DNA of 41,133 nt from Aeromicrobium sp. (lineage in GTDB: Bacteria > Actinomycetota > Actinomycetes > Propionibacteriales > Nocardioidaceae): contig JAOPWZ010000098.1 of assembly GCA_025965435.1 (NCBI GenBank), positions 1-41,133 of the forward strand, written 5' to 3'. Made by a program: the position numbers and the translations under genes. Positions 20,066 to 28,659 of this stretch are shown here, one piece after another (position 1 is the first letter of the stretch; each line of letters starts with the position of its first letter). The notes beneath the pieces were generated by a model. The model saw nothing but the letters and a program-made list of their open reading frames with translations, was not told where the DNA came from and did no database searches.

Positions 20066-20290
20066 ATCAAGTGGCCGGAATGGGCGGCTATCGCAGTGCA
20101 CCAGTGGCAGCGAAGGGCGGGAGTCTGGGGAGAGGGCCCTGTTCGACACCGATGCCAAAGCACTGCCGGCAACAGCCGCGACACCCAAACCCACGACCGC
20201 ATCGACAAGCCCGGCGCAGTGACGCTGCGAGTCAACGGCAGAATGCACCACAGGCCTTGCGCAGGAATGTCTCGACCGTAACCCGATCCT
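20066..20290 (+). pseudogene. Decayed IS481/rve-type transposase C-terminal remnant
   Basis: Frame-broken fragments ALFDTDAKALPATAATPKP and THDRIDKPGAVTLRVNGRMHH resemble the C-terminus of actinobacterial IS481-type integrases (pattern R.HDRVDK.G.VTLR..GRLHHIG); no intact ORF. Confidence 0.5.
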
Positions 20291-20374
20291 TTGCGCTGCG
20301 ATCTTGGTCCACGGCAGCGAGCGCATCGACGAGGGGCTCGTGCTTCCGCCAGATCGCGGCAGAACTGTCGCCTC

Positions 20375-21211
20375 TCACATGTCGAGAAGGCGATCCCCCG
20401 CTCGACCAGCCAGTGCGCGGACCCAGTCGTCCACGCGAAACGCGTCGTGGGAGGGTGCGTCGGCGGCGGCGGACTGCGCCGTCGTCACGAGATGAGGCGG
20501 TAGATCGCCGTGCTCCAGGGACAGATGCAGCCGGTAGTCCGCGGCGAATGCCTGCAGGACGTCATCGACCTGCAGATCGGGCTCGAAGTCGTTCAGACCT
20601 CCAACCGTCGTCGACTCGAGCTTGTACCCGAGGACGGCGGAAACTCGTGAGATGGCTGCGGCCACGGCGCCCGAGACGTCGACCTGGACGACGGTGCTGA
20701 ACAGGGAGCCGCGCCCTGTGATGCGCTGAGCCGAGCCGACGACCTTCACCGCGCCGGCGATGTTCAGGCTGAATTCGCCCGGGCAGTACTCCCCGGCCAC
20801 TTCGCCAACCCTGACGTCGGCGACCCGCAATGTCGACAGGACGCGTGCGTGGGCATGCGCGTTGGCTTCGAAGGTACGAACGATCTTGGAGTGGTGGATC
20901 GTCGTCGGCACCAAGTGATCGATCACCACCGCCCCCCGGTCGTAGGCCACCATACGACCGCCGGGCGAGCGCACGACCGGAGTGAAACCTTCCTCTCGCG
21001 CAACGCGAACGGCGAGATCGAACTGCGGAGACCGAGCATCGCGGGCGCTGAACGCCACGGTTGGGCCCGCGGGCACGTACAGGTGGACCAGCTCCGCCGT
21101 CGGCGACGCTGTGGATCGCAGCATGAGGGCAGGAAGAGCGAGTTGAGCGATGACGTCGTCCAGTCCATCGCTGTCGACGACCAACCGACGGAGACGATCG
21201 CTAGAAGACAT
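20375..21211 (-). CDS. Lipoate-protein ligase A-like (BPL/LPL family)
   Basis: GRMVAYDRGAVVIDHLVP...GEVAGEYCPGEFSLNIAGAVKVVGSAQRITGRGSLFSTVVQVDVSG. Confidence 0.75.
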   Translation of the reverse strand: MSSSDRLRRLVVDSDGLDDVIAQLALPALMLRSTASPTAELVHLYVPAGPTVAFSARDARSPQFDLAVRVAREEGFTPVVRSPGGRMVAYDRGAVVIDHLVPTTIHHSKIVRTFEANAHAHARVLSTLRVADVRVGEVAGEYCPGEFSLNIAGAVKVVGSAQRITGRGSLFSTVVQVDVSGAVAAAISRVSAVLGYKLESTTVGGLNDFEPDLQVDDVLQAFAADYRLHLSLEHGDLPPHLVTTAQSAAADAPSHDAFRVDDWVRALAGRAGDRLLDM

Positions 21212-21488
21212 CGATGGGAGCCGCACCCTGGACCTCCTCCACGCAGGCACGGCACACGTGGGGCACGAGGGCCGTGAATCGCACATCGAACAGCATGGGC
21301 CAGTTCGTCGCGACGACGCCGCAGGCGGTCGTGCGAGACCCTACGTGCCGAGCGTGGGCCGCGCCCGCCGGCAGCCACGTCGCCATGCCTCGCTTGTCGG
21401 CCCGACGCGCCACGTGCGCCGCCGTTGTGAACCATTCCGGCAACGGGCGGGGTCCGCCGAGCCGTCCCGCCGCGGTCAGTTCGGTCAT
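21201..21488 (-). CDS. Small conserved-looking hypothetical protein with cysteines (95 aa)
   Basis: MTELTAAGRLGGPRPLPEWFTTAAHVARRADKRGMATW...TTACGVVATNWPMLFDVRFTALVPHVCRACVEEV; overlaps the lipoate ligase-like start. Confidence 0.6.
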   Translation of the reverse strand: MTELTAAGRLGGPRPLPEWFTTAAHVARRADKRGMATWLPAGAAHARHVGSRTTACGVVATNWPMLFDVRFTALVPHVCRACVEEVQGAAPIDVF

Positions 21489-21517
21489 GGTGCCTCCCGG
21501 AGCATGTTCGTCACGAC

Positions 21518-22603
21518 CTAGAACCGGCGACTGAACGCCTGAGCCGCCTCGACGAGAGCCGGAACTCCGGCTTCCAGCGAGGGGCCGAACGTTCTGTCGT
21601 CGGGTCGTTCTCCGTCGAGCCAACGAGAGTAGATGGCTTCGCAGAAGATCGCCGCCTTCCACAGCGCCAGCGTCTGGTACCAGGCCAGTCCAGACACATC
21701 GAAACCCGTCAGGTCCGCGTACTCGGCCACCAGATCCTGACTTCGGCGGTATCCGGATTCCGCCGTGACAGGACTCAGGTGCAAGGGTGTGCGCGGGCCA
21801 CCGGGGTCGCTGTAGGTAGCGGTGAGGTACCCCAGATCCGCCAGAGGGTCACCCAGCGTCGCGAGCTCCCAGTCGAGAACTGACAGGATCCTCGCAGGAG
21901 CGCTGCGACCCAGCATGACGTTGCCCAGCCTGAAGTCGCCATGGACGACAGACGCAGCCTGCGTCGCCGGCCTGTTCGCGTCGAGCCAGTCCGCAGTTTC
22001 CTCGATGGCGGGAAGGGGCCGGGTCGCTTGGCGATCCCACAGGTCACTGAAGCGGCGCACCTGACGTTCCAGGTAGCCGGCCGGCCGGCCCAGGTCAGCG
22101 ACCTTTCCGCTTGTCACAGGCACCGCGTGGATGTCTGCCAAGGCGTGTACCAGACAGGAGCTGGTCCGGCGCCGCTCGGCCGGCGAGTCGAGCTCCCCGG
22201 GCGCTGTGTCGGTGACGACCACCCCGTCGATCCAGTCCATGAGGTAGAACGGGACACCCAGGACCGACTCGTCGTCGCAGACGTCCAGGATCTGCGGCAC
22301 GGCTACGCCCTCGGCACCCAGAACCTGTTGGATCGTGGCCTCCCGGACCATGTCATGCGTCGAGGGCGGATGCGGTGGACGCGGCCCCCGGCGGAGAACA
22401 AAGGCGTCAGTCCCCCTGGCCAGCTTGTAGGTGATGTTGGACTGTCCGTCACCGATGCGCTGCCACGCGACCGGGCCGTGCCCCAGGCGTCGAGAGTCGA
22501 GGTAGTCGGTGATGGCGTCGATCACGAGCAAGGCAGGTCGTTCGCATCGCTCGGCCTCACGCCGCGTCGCGACGACCTCTGCGCCATCCGGGTTGGTGCG
22601 CAT
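21518..22603 (-). CDS. Phosphotransferase family protein (APH/choline-kinase fold, ACAD10/11 N-terminal type)
   Basis: RIGDGQSNITYKLARGTDAFVLRRGPRPP...VVHGDFRLGNVMLGRSAPARILSVLDWELATLGDPLADLGYL; ATGA overlap with the acyl-CoA dehydrogenase. Confidence 0.9.
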   Translation of the reverse strand: MRTNPDGAEVVATRREAERCERPALLVIDAITDYLDSRRLGHGPVAWQRIGDGQSNITYKLARGTDAFVLRRGPRPPHPPSTHDMVREATIQQVLGAEGVAVPQILDVCDDESVLGVPFYLMDWIDGVVVTDTAPGELDSPAERRRTSSCLVHALADIHAVPVTSGKVADLGRPAGYLERQVRRFSDLWDRQATRPLPAIEETADWLDANRPATQAASVVHGDFRLGNVMLGRSAPARILSVLDWELATLGDPLADLGYLTATYSDPGGPRTPLHLSPVTAESGYRRSQDLVAEYADLTGFDVSGLAWYQTLALWKAAIFCEAIYSRWLDGERPDDRTFGPSLEAGVPALVEAAQAFSRRF

Positions 22604-23838
22604 CAGAGTTCGCTGTCCGCGCGAACAACCGCGGTGCCTCGGGACGACTCGCCGCCGGCCACGGCGCGCGCCCTGTCAGCGCTGGCACGGCGCGAGATGG
22701 CCCACTTGTGAGTTTCGTTGGAGCCGTCGTAGATGCGGAAGGGGCGGACCTCGTTCGCGTACTGAGCCAGCGGGAGACCGTCAGACACGCCGTCGCCGCC
22801 GCAGATCTGAATGGCACGGTCGACCACTCGGTCGATCGCATCGGAGCAGTGGACCTTGGCCACCGACGAGAGGGCGGACCCAGCCTTCGGGTCCGATGCC
22901 AGCAGGGCGCCGGTCTTGGCGATGATGGCGTCGGAGGTCTCGATGTCGATCACGGATTCGGCGATCAGATGCTGGGCCAGACCAAGGTCCTTCAGCGGTG
23001 CGCCGAACATGCTGCGGGACTCCGCGCGGTCCAGCGCGATGTCCAAGGAGCGACGCGCCAGGCCGAGCCACCGCATGCAATGGGTCAACCGTGCGGGACC
23101 GAGACGCACCTGCGCGTACCTGAAACCTCGTCCCGCCTCGCCCAGCACTGCAGCCTCCCCGACCTGCACGCTGTCGAAATGGACGTGAGGGTGACCGCCG
23201 TCGATCGCCCGGTCGACCGTGTGGATGGGGTCGCCGATGCGTACGCCCTCGGTGTCCATCGGCACGAGGAACATCGTTGCGCCGGCAGGCGACGTGCCGT
23301 CGGCCTCCGTGCGCGCCATCACGATGCAGAACGCCGCGCCGACTGCCCCGCTGATGAATCGTTTGTGACCATCGATGACCCATCCAGCATCGTTCCGAGT
23401 CGCCACTGTCGACAGAGCTTCTGGGTCCGAGCCGGCTCCAGGATGCGGTTCGGTCATGCCGAAGCAGGACCGCACCGCGCCCGACGCCAACGGGACGAGG
23501 AACTCCTGCTTCTGCTCGGGCGTCGCGATCACGTTGAGCATGTGCATGTTGCCCTCGTCGGGCGCCATGCAGTTCAACACGCTTGGTCCGATCGGTGAGT
23601 AACCCGCCTCCTGGAACACCGGTGACCACCACTCGATCGGCAGACCTTGCCCCCCGAGCTCGGTCGGCACGTGGGGCGCGAAGACCCCCGCAGCCTTCGC
23701 GGCTTCCTGAAGCTCCGAGCGGATCGCGGCAGAGAGCCTCTCGCCCGGGACCGGCTCGCGCGGTATGACGACGTCCCGAATGAACGCGCGCGTACGGATT
23801 CGGAGGTCTTCGACCTGCTGAGGCCACGCTGTGGGCAT
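22603..23838 (-). CDS. Acyl-CoA dehydrogenase family protein
   Basis: CFGMTEPHPGAGSDPEALSTVATRNDAGWVIDGHKRFISGA...SRSMFGAPLKDLGLAQHLIAE...IQICGGDGVSDGLPLAQYANEVRPFRIYDGSNETHKW. Confidence 0.93.
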   Translation of the reverse strand: MPTAWPQQVEDLRIRTRAFIRDVVIPREPVPGERLSAAIRSELQEAAKAAGVFAPHVPTELGGQGLPIEWWSPVFQEAGYSPIGPSVLNCMAPDEGNMHMLNVIATPEQKQEFLVPLASGAVRSCFGMTEPHPGAGSDPEALSTVATRNDAGWVIDGHKRFISGAVGAAFCIVMARTEADGTSPAGATMFLVPMDTEGVRIGDPIHTVDRAIDGGHPHVHFDSVQVGEAAVLGEAGRGFRYAQVRLGPARLTHCMRWLGLARRSLDIALDRAESRSMFGAPLKDLGLAQHLIAESVIDIETSDAIIAKTGALLASDPKAGSALSSVAKVHCSDAIDRVVDRAIQICGGDGVSDGLPLAQYANEVRPFRIYDGSNETHKWAISRRASADRARAVAGGESSRGTAVVRADSEL

Positions 23839-23875
23839 ATTTGGAGTTCCTCTCAATGAGCCTGCGGTGGAGGTG

Positions 23876-25876
23876 TCAGACGTGCTGCAGCGAGAGCCGC
23901 GCGTCGAGAATGGCCTGCTCGATACTGCGCGGGGCGTAAGCATCACCGACCGTGATGACCGTCGCCCCGGTGTCCTTCAGCGCTCCCTGCAAGTCGGCGA
24001 GGGGGCTCGGTGCGCCGATCCACACCAACACGTCGACATCGTCGATCGTCTGCGTGGCTCGGGCGTAGCCGCGCCGGACGACCAGCGCGCCAGGCTCCGA
24101 TCCAACGACGTCCGTCACGGGCGAAAACTCCACACCGCGTTCGCTCAACGACTGGAACTCAAGCCGCCAGTTGGTGACCTCAAGGGCGGATCCCGGATAC
24201 TGCTCCGGCGTCACGTAGTGAACGACACAGCCCTTCTGCACCAGCACCCGAGCGACATTGAAGCCCTGCCAGTCGGCCAAGGTGTCATAGACGACGACGC
24301 GCCCGTCAACGCCTCCCTGCAGTGCGTCGTCGAGGCCCACGATTCGCACGTCGGAGTACAGCTTCTCGACTGTCTTCTGCGTCAGCAGGGGGCCGGGCAC
24401 CGGTCCCATAGGGTAGGTCGATCCCGTCGCAACGACGACCACATCGGGCTTGGAAGACATGACGGACTTGGCCGTCGCCTCTTCGCCGAGGCGGATCTCG
24501 ACGCCGGCCTCGACGCACTCCTGCTCGAGCCACTCGACGAGCGACGAGAGCTCCCCGCGGTCCGGGGTGCGCGACGCAGTCCATGCCTGTCCACCGACCC
24601 GGTTGTCGCGCTCGATCAGCGTCACCCGATGCCCGCGCACCGCCGCGACGCGTGCGGACTCCAAGCCACCAGGTCCCCCACCTACGACCACGACCCGCTT
24701 GCCGCCTTCGCCCGGTTCGACCTCCTCCGGAAGCTCCAGCTCATGCCCGACACGCGGATTGTGGATGCAGCGGATACCGTGCCCCTTCTCCAGGCTGTCC
24801 ATGCAGTTCATGGCGCCGATGCAGGGTCGGATGCTCGCCGTTCGTCCGGTGCGCGCCTTGTCGGGCAGATGCGGGTCGGCGATCAGCCCTCTAGCCATGA
24901 CGACGGCGTCGCAGGCCTCGGCCTCCAAGAGGTCCTCAGCGGTGCGTGGGTGATTGACGCGGCCCACCATGAACACCGGGACATCGACGACATTCTTGAC
25001 CAGCCGACCGTACTTCTGCCACAGGCCCGGGACGAATGTCATGTTTGGGACGTTGCGTGCTGTGTTCAGAGCGTCCGTGTAGTGCCCCATGGTCAGGCTC
25101 ACATAGTCGAGCAGATCCCACGTCCCCATGGTGCCGATGACCTCGGCCATGTCCATGTCGTCGAGATCGCCCTTGTCGAGGCCTGCGGCGGTCAGTCGTG
25201 CGCCGACTGCCAGATCGGGCCCGACGGCTTCGCGAACCGTTCGGGTGATCATCTCCGCGAAACGCAGACGATTCTCGAGGTTGCCGCCCCAGTCGTCGGT
25301 CCGGAGGTTGGTCTTGGGCGACATGAACTGCTCCGGCAGGTTGCCGTGGGCGAAGTGCAGCTCGATCCCGGACAGGCCGCCTTCGCGGCAACGGCGGGCG
25401 GCAGCACCGAAGGCTTCGATGATGTCGAGAATCTCCGGCTCAGTCAGCTCGTGGGCGACGCGCCACCGCCCTCCGAGGTAGCTGGCGGGCAGGCTCGACG
25501 GCGCGACGAAGACCTCGGCACCGTTGCCGGCGTACTCGCTCTGGCTGCCGGGGTGGAACAGCTCGGCGCTGTAGAACGCTCCGTGCTCCTGCACGGCCTT
25601 CGACACTTCGCGGTAGGCGGGGATCACGCTGTCGTCGGAGTTGAACAGGTCGAGGTAGTCCCCTGTCACCGACGTCGCCTGCGACACGATGAGGGCAGCA
25701 CCGCCGCGTGCACGTTCGCGGTGGTACTCGATCAGTTGATCGGTGTACGCACCGCCTCGCGCGTAACCGGTCTGATGCGCGGAGTTCACGATTCGATTTT
25801 TCAGCGTCAGCGGGCCGACCTGGAGAGGCGAGAACAGCAGGGGGTACTCGGGGTGCTGCTGAGTCATGACGTGCAC
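23876..25876 (-). CDS. NADH:flavin oxidoreductase / FAD-dependent oxidoreductase (2,4-dienoyl-CoA reductase / TMADH-like family)
   Basis: YPLLFSPLQVGPLTLKNRIVNSAHQTGYARGGAYTDQLIEYHRERARGGAALIVSQ...RPCIGAMNCMDSLEKGHGIRCIHNPRVG...KRVVVVGGGPGGLESARVAAVRGHRVTLIER. Confidence 0.88.
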   Translation of the reverse strand: MHVMTQQHPEYPLLFSPLQVGPLTLKNRIVNSAHQTGYARGGAYTDQLIEYHRERARGGAALIVSQATSVTGDYLDLFNSDDSVIPAYREVSKAVQEHGAFYSAELFHPGSQSEYAGNGAEVFVAPSSLPASYLGGRWRVAHELTEPEILDIIEAFGAAARRCREGGLSGIELHFAHGNLPEQFMSPKTNLRTDDWGGNLENRLRFAEMITRTVREAVGPDLAVGARLTAAGLDKGDLDDMDMAEVIGTMGTWDLLDYVSLTMGHYTDALNTARNVPNMTFVPGLWQKYGRLVKNVVDVPVFMVGRVNHPRTAEDLLEAEACDAVVMARGLIADPHLPDKARTGRTASIRPCIGAMNCMDSLEKGHGIRCIHNPRVGHELELPEEVEPGEGGKRVVVVGGGPGGLESARVAAVRGHRVTLIERDNRVGGQAWTASRTPDRGELSSLVEWLEQECVEAGVEIRLGEEATAKSVMSSKPDVVVVATGSTYPMGPVPGPLLTQKTVEKLYSDVRIVGLDDALQGGVDGRVVVYDTLADWQGFNVARVLVQKGCVVHYVTPEQYPGSALEVTNWRLEFQSLSERGVEFSPVTDVVGSEPGALVVRRGYARATQTIDDVDVLVWIGAPSPLADLQGALKDTGATVITVGDAYAPRSIEQAILDARLSLQHV

Positions 25877-25911
25877 CTTCCGACGATGCGCTGAAGACTT
25901 GAAGACGTGTA

Positions 25912-25931
25912 TGAATGCAGCAGTGCATTCA
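25912..25931. promoter_or_regulatory. Palindromic site between the divergent FAD oxidoreductase and GntR genes
   Basis: TGAATGCA-GCAG-TGCATTCA, perfect 8-bp arms. Confidence 0.7.
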
Positions 25932-25987
25932 CTGGCACATACAGTAGTCTTCTCCTAACGCAATCCGCAACCGCCGAAAGGCTCTCG

Positions 25988-26626
25988 ATGACTGAAGCTA
26001 CGCTGTCCCTAACCGATGAGGCACATCGTCGGATCCGCGCCGACATCATCGAGGGCCGCATCAGGCCGAACATGCACTTGGTCGCAAACGACCTCGCCCA
26101 GCAGCTGGAGATCTCCCGTACCCCCATTCGGGAAGCGTTGCAGCTGCTGGCCAGCGAGGGCTTGGTCGTCGCGACTCGCCGCGGATTCGTCGTCCGCGAG
26201 CATTCTTCCGAAGAGATCCGATACATCTACGAGGTGCGTGCAGCGCTGGAGGAAATGGCGTCGCGGCTCGCAGCCGAGCGCGCCACGGACGAGCACATCG
26301 CAGCTCTCGAACGTCTGGGCGCCCACACGGAGACAGTCGCTGACAGCCCCCGTGACGTCATCGTCGACCTCAACAACGCCTTCCACGAGGCTGTCATGAC
26401 TGCCGCCGGCAACCCTCGCCTGCACAGCATCAACAGTCGCAACTCGGAGCACTTCTTCAACTACAACATCGCCAAGCTCTACTCCCACGATGAGGCCGCC
26501 CGAGCCATTCACGAGCACGAGCTGCTGCTCAAGGCGATCAAGTCGAGAAGCGGCGACGACGCCGCCAAGGCAGCTCGTGAGCACGTCATGAACGCTCTCG
26601 AGGTCACGCTCCGGAAGTTGCGCTGA
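25988..26626 (+). CDS. GntR-family (FCD) transcriptional regulator
   Basis: MTEATLSLTDEAHRRIRADIIEGRIRPNMHLVANDLAQQLEISRTPIREALQLLASEGLVVATRRGFVV with C-terminal FCD helices. Confidence 0.93.
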   Translation: MTEATLSLTDEAHRRIRADIIEGRIRPNMHLVANDLAQQLEISRTPIREALQLLASEGLVVATRRGFVVREHSSEEIRYIYEVRAALEEMASRLAAERATDEHIAALERLGAHTETVADSPRDVIVDLNNAFHEAVMTAAGNPRLHSINSRNSEHFFNYNIAKLYSHDEAARAIHEHELLLKAIKSRSGDDAAKAAREHVMNALEVTLRKLR

Positions 26627-27152
26627 CGTCTGTCACCACCGCGCAGACGTCCACCCACTCCGCACCTGCGCAGATCGCAAGCTCTCCCGGGGTCGTCTCG
26701 ACCACCCGAGTGCGGCTACCCGCTGCTGGATACACGAGGGCAAACTCCAGCAGCCCACGATCGCAGAAGACAGGCAGCGGTGAGAGATGGCCGACCGGCC
26801 CCACCCCACCGACGGGTTGACCGGTGATCCGCTCGGTCTCGTGTGGCGACGACAGGCATGGCCGCACCCCGAACCGGTCTCGGAACTTGCGATTGTCGAG
26901 CCGCGCGTCCCCGGGCATCACGAGCACCACGTACGACGGCGCGACCTCGACCAACAGGGTCTTGGCCACCTGCGCCGGTTCGACGCCGAGCGCGGACGCG
27001 GCCTCCATGATCGTCGGGTGACTTCCATTCAGCTCGAGAACGGTGGCAGCGGGAGCGACCTCCTTCCACCGGGCCCTGGTCCGTGCGAAGCTGGTCTGCT
27101 CGAGCTCGGCCGACTCCCGCGAGCCGTACCCTCTCACCGGCGCACGCGTCAC
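26604..27152 (-). CDS. YbaK/EbsC-type aminoacyl-tRNA deacylase (trans-editing domain)
   Basis: EVAPAATVLELNGSHPTIMEAASALGVEPAQVAKTLLVEVAPSYVVLVMPGDARLDNRKFRDRFGVRPCLSSPHETERITGQPVGGVGPVGH. Confidence 0.85.
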   Translation of the reverse strand: MTRAPVRGYGSRESAELEQTSFARTRARWKEVAPAATVLELNGSHPTIMEAASALGVEPAQVAKTLLVEVAPSYVVLVMPGDARLDNRKFRDRFGVRPCLSSPHETERITGQPVGGVGPVGHLSPLPVFCDRGLLEFALVYPAAGSRTRVVETTPGELAICAGAEWVDVCAVVTDVSATSGA

Positions 27153-27865
27153 GCGGCGCCGAGGTACAGGCGACCCACCGTCGGGTCGGCAAGGATCTGC
27201 TGCGCAGGCCCCTGCATGGCGAGCTCACCCGCGACCAGAACGACTCCGAAGTCCGAAATCTCCAGCGACTGGACGGCGTTCTGCTCAACGAGGAAGACAG
27301 TGACACCATGCAGATCGCGGGTATTTCGGACGGCGTCGAACATGGAGTCCATCATCGCCGGCGACAGACCCGCAGATGGTTCGTCAAGAAGCAGGGTCGT
27401 GGGACTGGTCATCAAGGCTCTTGCCAGGGCGAGCAACTGACGCTGCCCGCCCGACAAAGACTCTGCACGCACCTTCGACTTCGCGGCGAGATCGGGATAG
27501 GTGTCCAGCATCTCGGCGACCCGTTGGCGTCGCCGCGCCCGACCCAGTCGCGCCCCTCCGACCTCGAGGTTCTCCTGGATCGTCAGCGGGCCGAAAACGT
27601 TCGCGACCTGAGGGACGAAGGCCACCTTGTGCTCGATGACCCGGCGATGGGCCGACACCCCGGCGACCTCGGTTCCGTCCACCACAATGGAACCGATCGT
27701 GTGAGGGGTCTGCCCCACGACGGACCTGAGCAGTGTGCTCTTGCCGGAGCCATTCGGCCCGATCACCGTCGTGATGGCCTTGGTCGGCACGTGGACGTCG
27801 ATGTCTCGGACGACAGAGACGCCCTTGACGTATCCCGCTGTGACCCCGCGCAGCTCGATGCTCAT
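27149..27865 (-). CDS. livF: Branched-chain amino-acid-type ABC transporter ATP-binding protein (LivF)
   Basis: MSIELRGVTAGYVKGVSVVRDIDVHVPTKAITTVIGPNGSGKSTLLRSVVGQTPHTIGS...LSGGQRQLLALARALM. Confidence 0.9.
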   Translation of the reverse strand: MSIELRGVTAGYVKGVSVVRDIDVHVPTKAITTVIGPNGSGKSTLLRSVVGQTPHTIGSIVVDGTEVAGVSAHRRVIEHKVAFVPQVANVFGPLTIQENLEVGGARLGRARRRQRVAEMLDTYPDLAAKSKVRAESLSGGQRQLLALARALMTSPTTLLLDEPSAGLSPAMMDSMFDAVRNTRDLHGVTVFLVEQNAVQSLEISDFGVVLVAGELAMQGPAQQILADPTVGRLYLGAA

Positions 27866-28659
27866 GAGTTCTCCTTCTTTGCGGCACTGCTCGCGACAGC
27901 TTTGCTGCCGCTGCGTCCCAGGTAGGCCTCGAGGACCTCGGGGTGGTCCGACAACTCTGACGGCGCACACGAAGCGATCATCCGTCCCCGGTCGAGGACG
28001 TAGACGCGATCGCACACGTCAGATATGAAGCGCATGTCGTGCTCGACGGTCAGCACCGTGACGCCCTCGGCCTGCAGAGTTCGCAGGTGCTCGGCCAGCT
28101 GCACTCTCAGACTCGGGTTGACACCGGCGGTGGGCTCGTCGAGCAGCAGGATCTTCGGATCACCCATCAATGCCATCCCGAGGCTGAGCAGCTTCTGCTG
28201 GCCTCCGGAGAGGTTGCCTCCCGGATGACTGGCGAGCTTGTCCAACTTGATCCGATCGAGGATCGACCATGCCTTGTCCGTGGCTGCGGCCTCCTCGTCG
28301 CGGACACGCGACCAGCTGAACAGTGAGTGTCGGATCGTCTCGCCACGGGCGAGCTGCCCTCCGACGAGCATCAGATCCATGACGCTCATTTTGGTTGGTA
28401 GATGTGCGTGCTGGAAGGTGCGCACCAGCCCGAGCTTGGCGACGTCCCACGGCTCCTTGCCGGTCACGTCGTTGCCGAGCAGCCGGACCTTTCCCTCGTC
28501 CGGCTGCTCGAATCCGGACGCGACGTTCAGCAGAGTGCTCTTGCCGGATCCGTTGGGACCGACCAGGCCAACTGACTCACCTGGCTCGACTTCGATGGAT
28601 GCGCCGTCGAGAGCCGCGACGCCGGCGTAGTGCTTCTTGATTGCGTCAACGACGAGCAT
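27862..28659 (-). CDS. livG: Branched-chain amino-acid-type ABC transporter ATP-binding protein (LivG)
   Basis: MLVVDAIKKHYAGVAALDGASIEVEPGESVGLVGPNGSGKSTLLNVASGFEQPDEGKVRLLGNDVTG...NLSGGQQKLLSLGMALM. Confidence 0.9.
   Translation of the reverse strand: MLVVDAIKKHYAGVAALDGASIEVEPGESVGLVGPNGSGKSTLLNVASGFEQPDEGKVRLLGNDVTGKEPWDVAKLGLVRTFQHAHLPTKMSVMDLMLVGGQLARGETIRHSLFSWSRVRDEEAAATDKAWSILDRIKLDKLASHPGGNLSGGQQKLLSLGMALMGDPKILLLDEPTAGVNPSLRVQLAEHLRTLQAEGVTVLTVEHDMRFISDVCDRVYVLDRGRMIASCAPSELSDHPEVLEAYLGRSGSKAVASSAAKKENS

Noticed and set aside
20042-20326. 94-aa minus-strand ORF upstream of kaiC
   Set aside because: No recognisable family; overlaps the degraded transposase signal on the opposite strand.
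23831-25894. 687-aa plus-strand ORF opposite the FAD oxidoreductase
   Set aside because: Antisense to a well-supported flavoprotein; composition typical of a shadow ORF.
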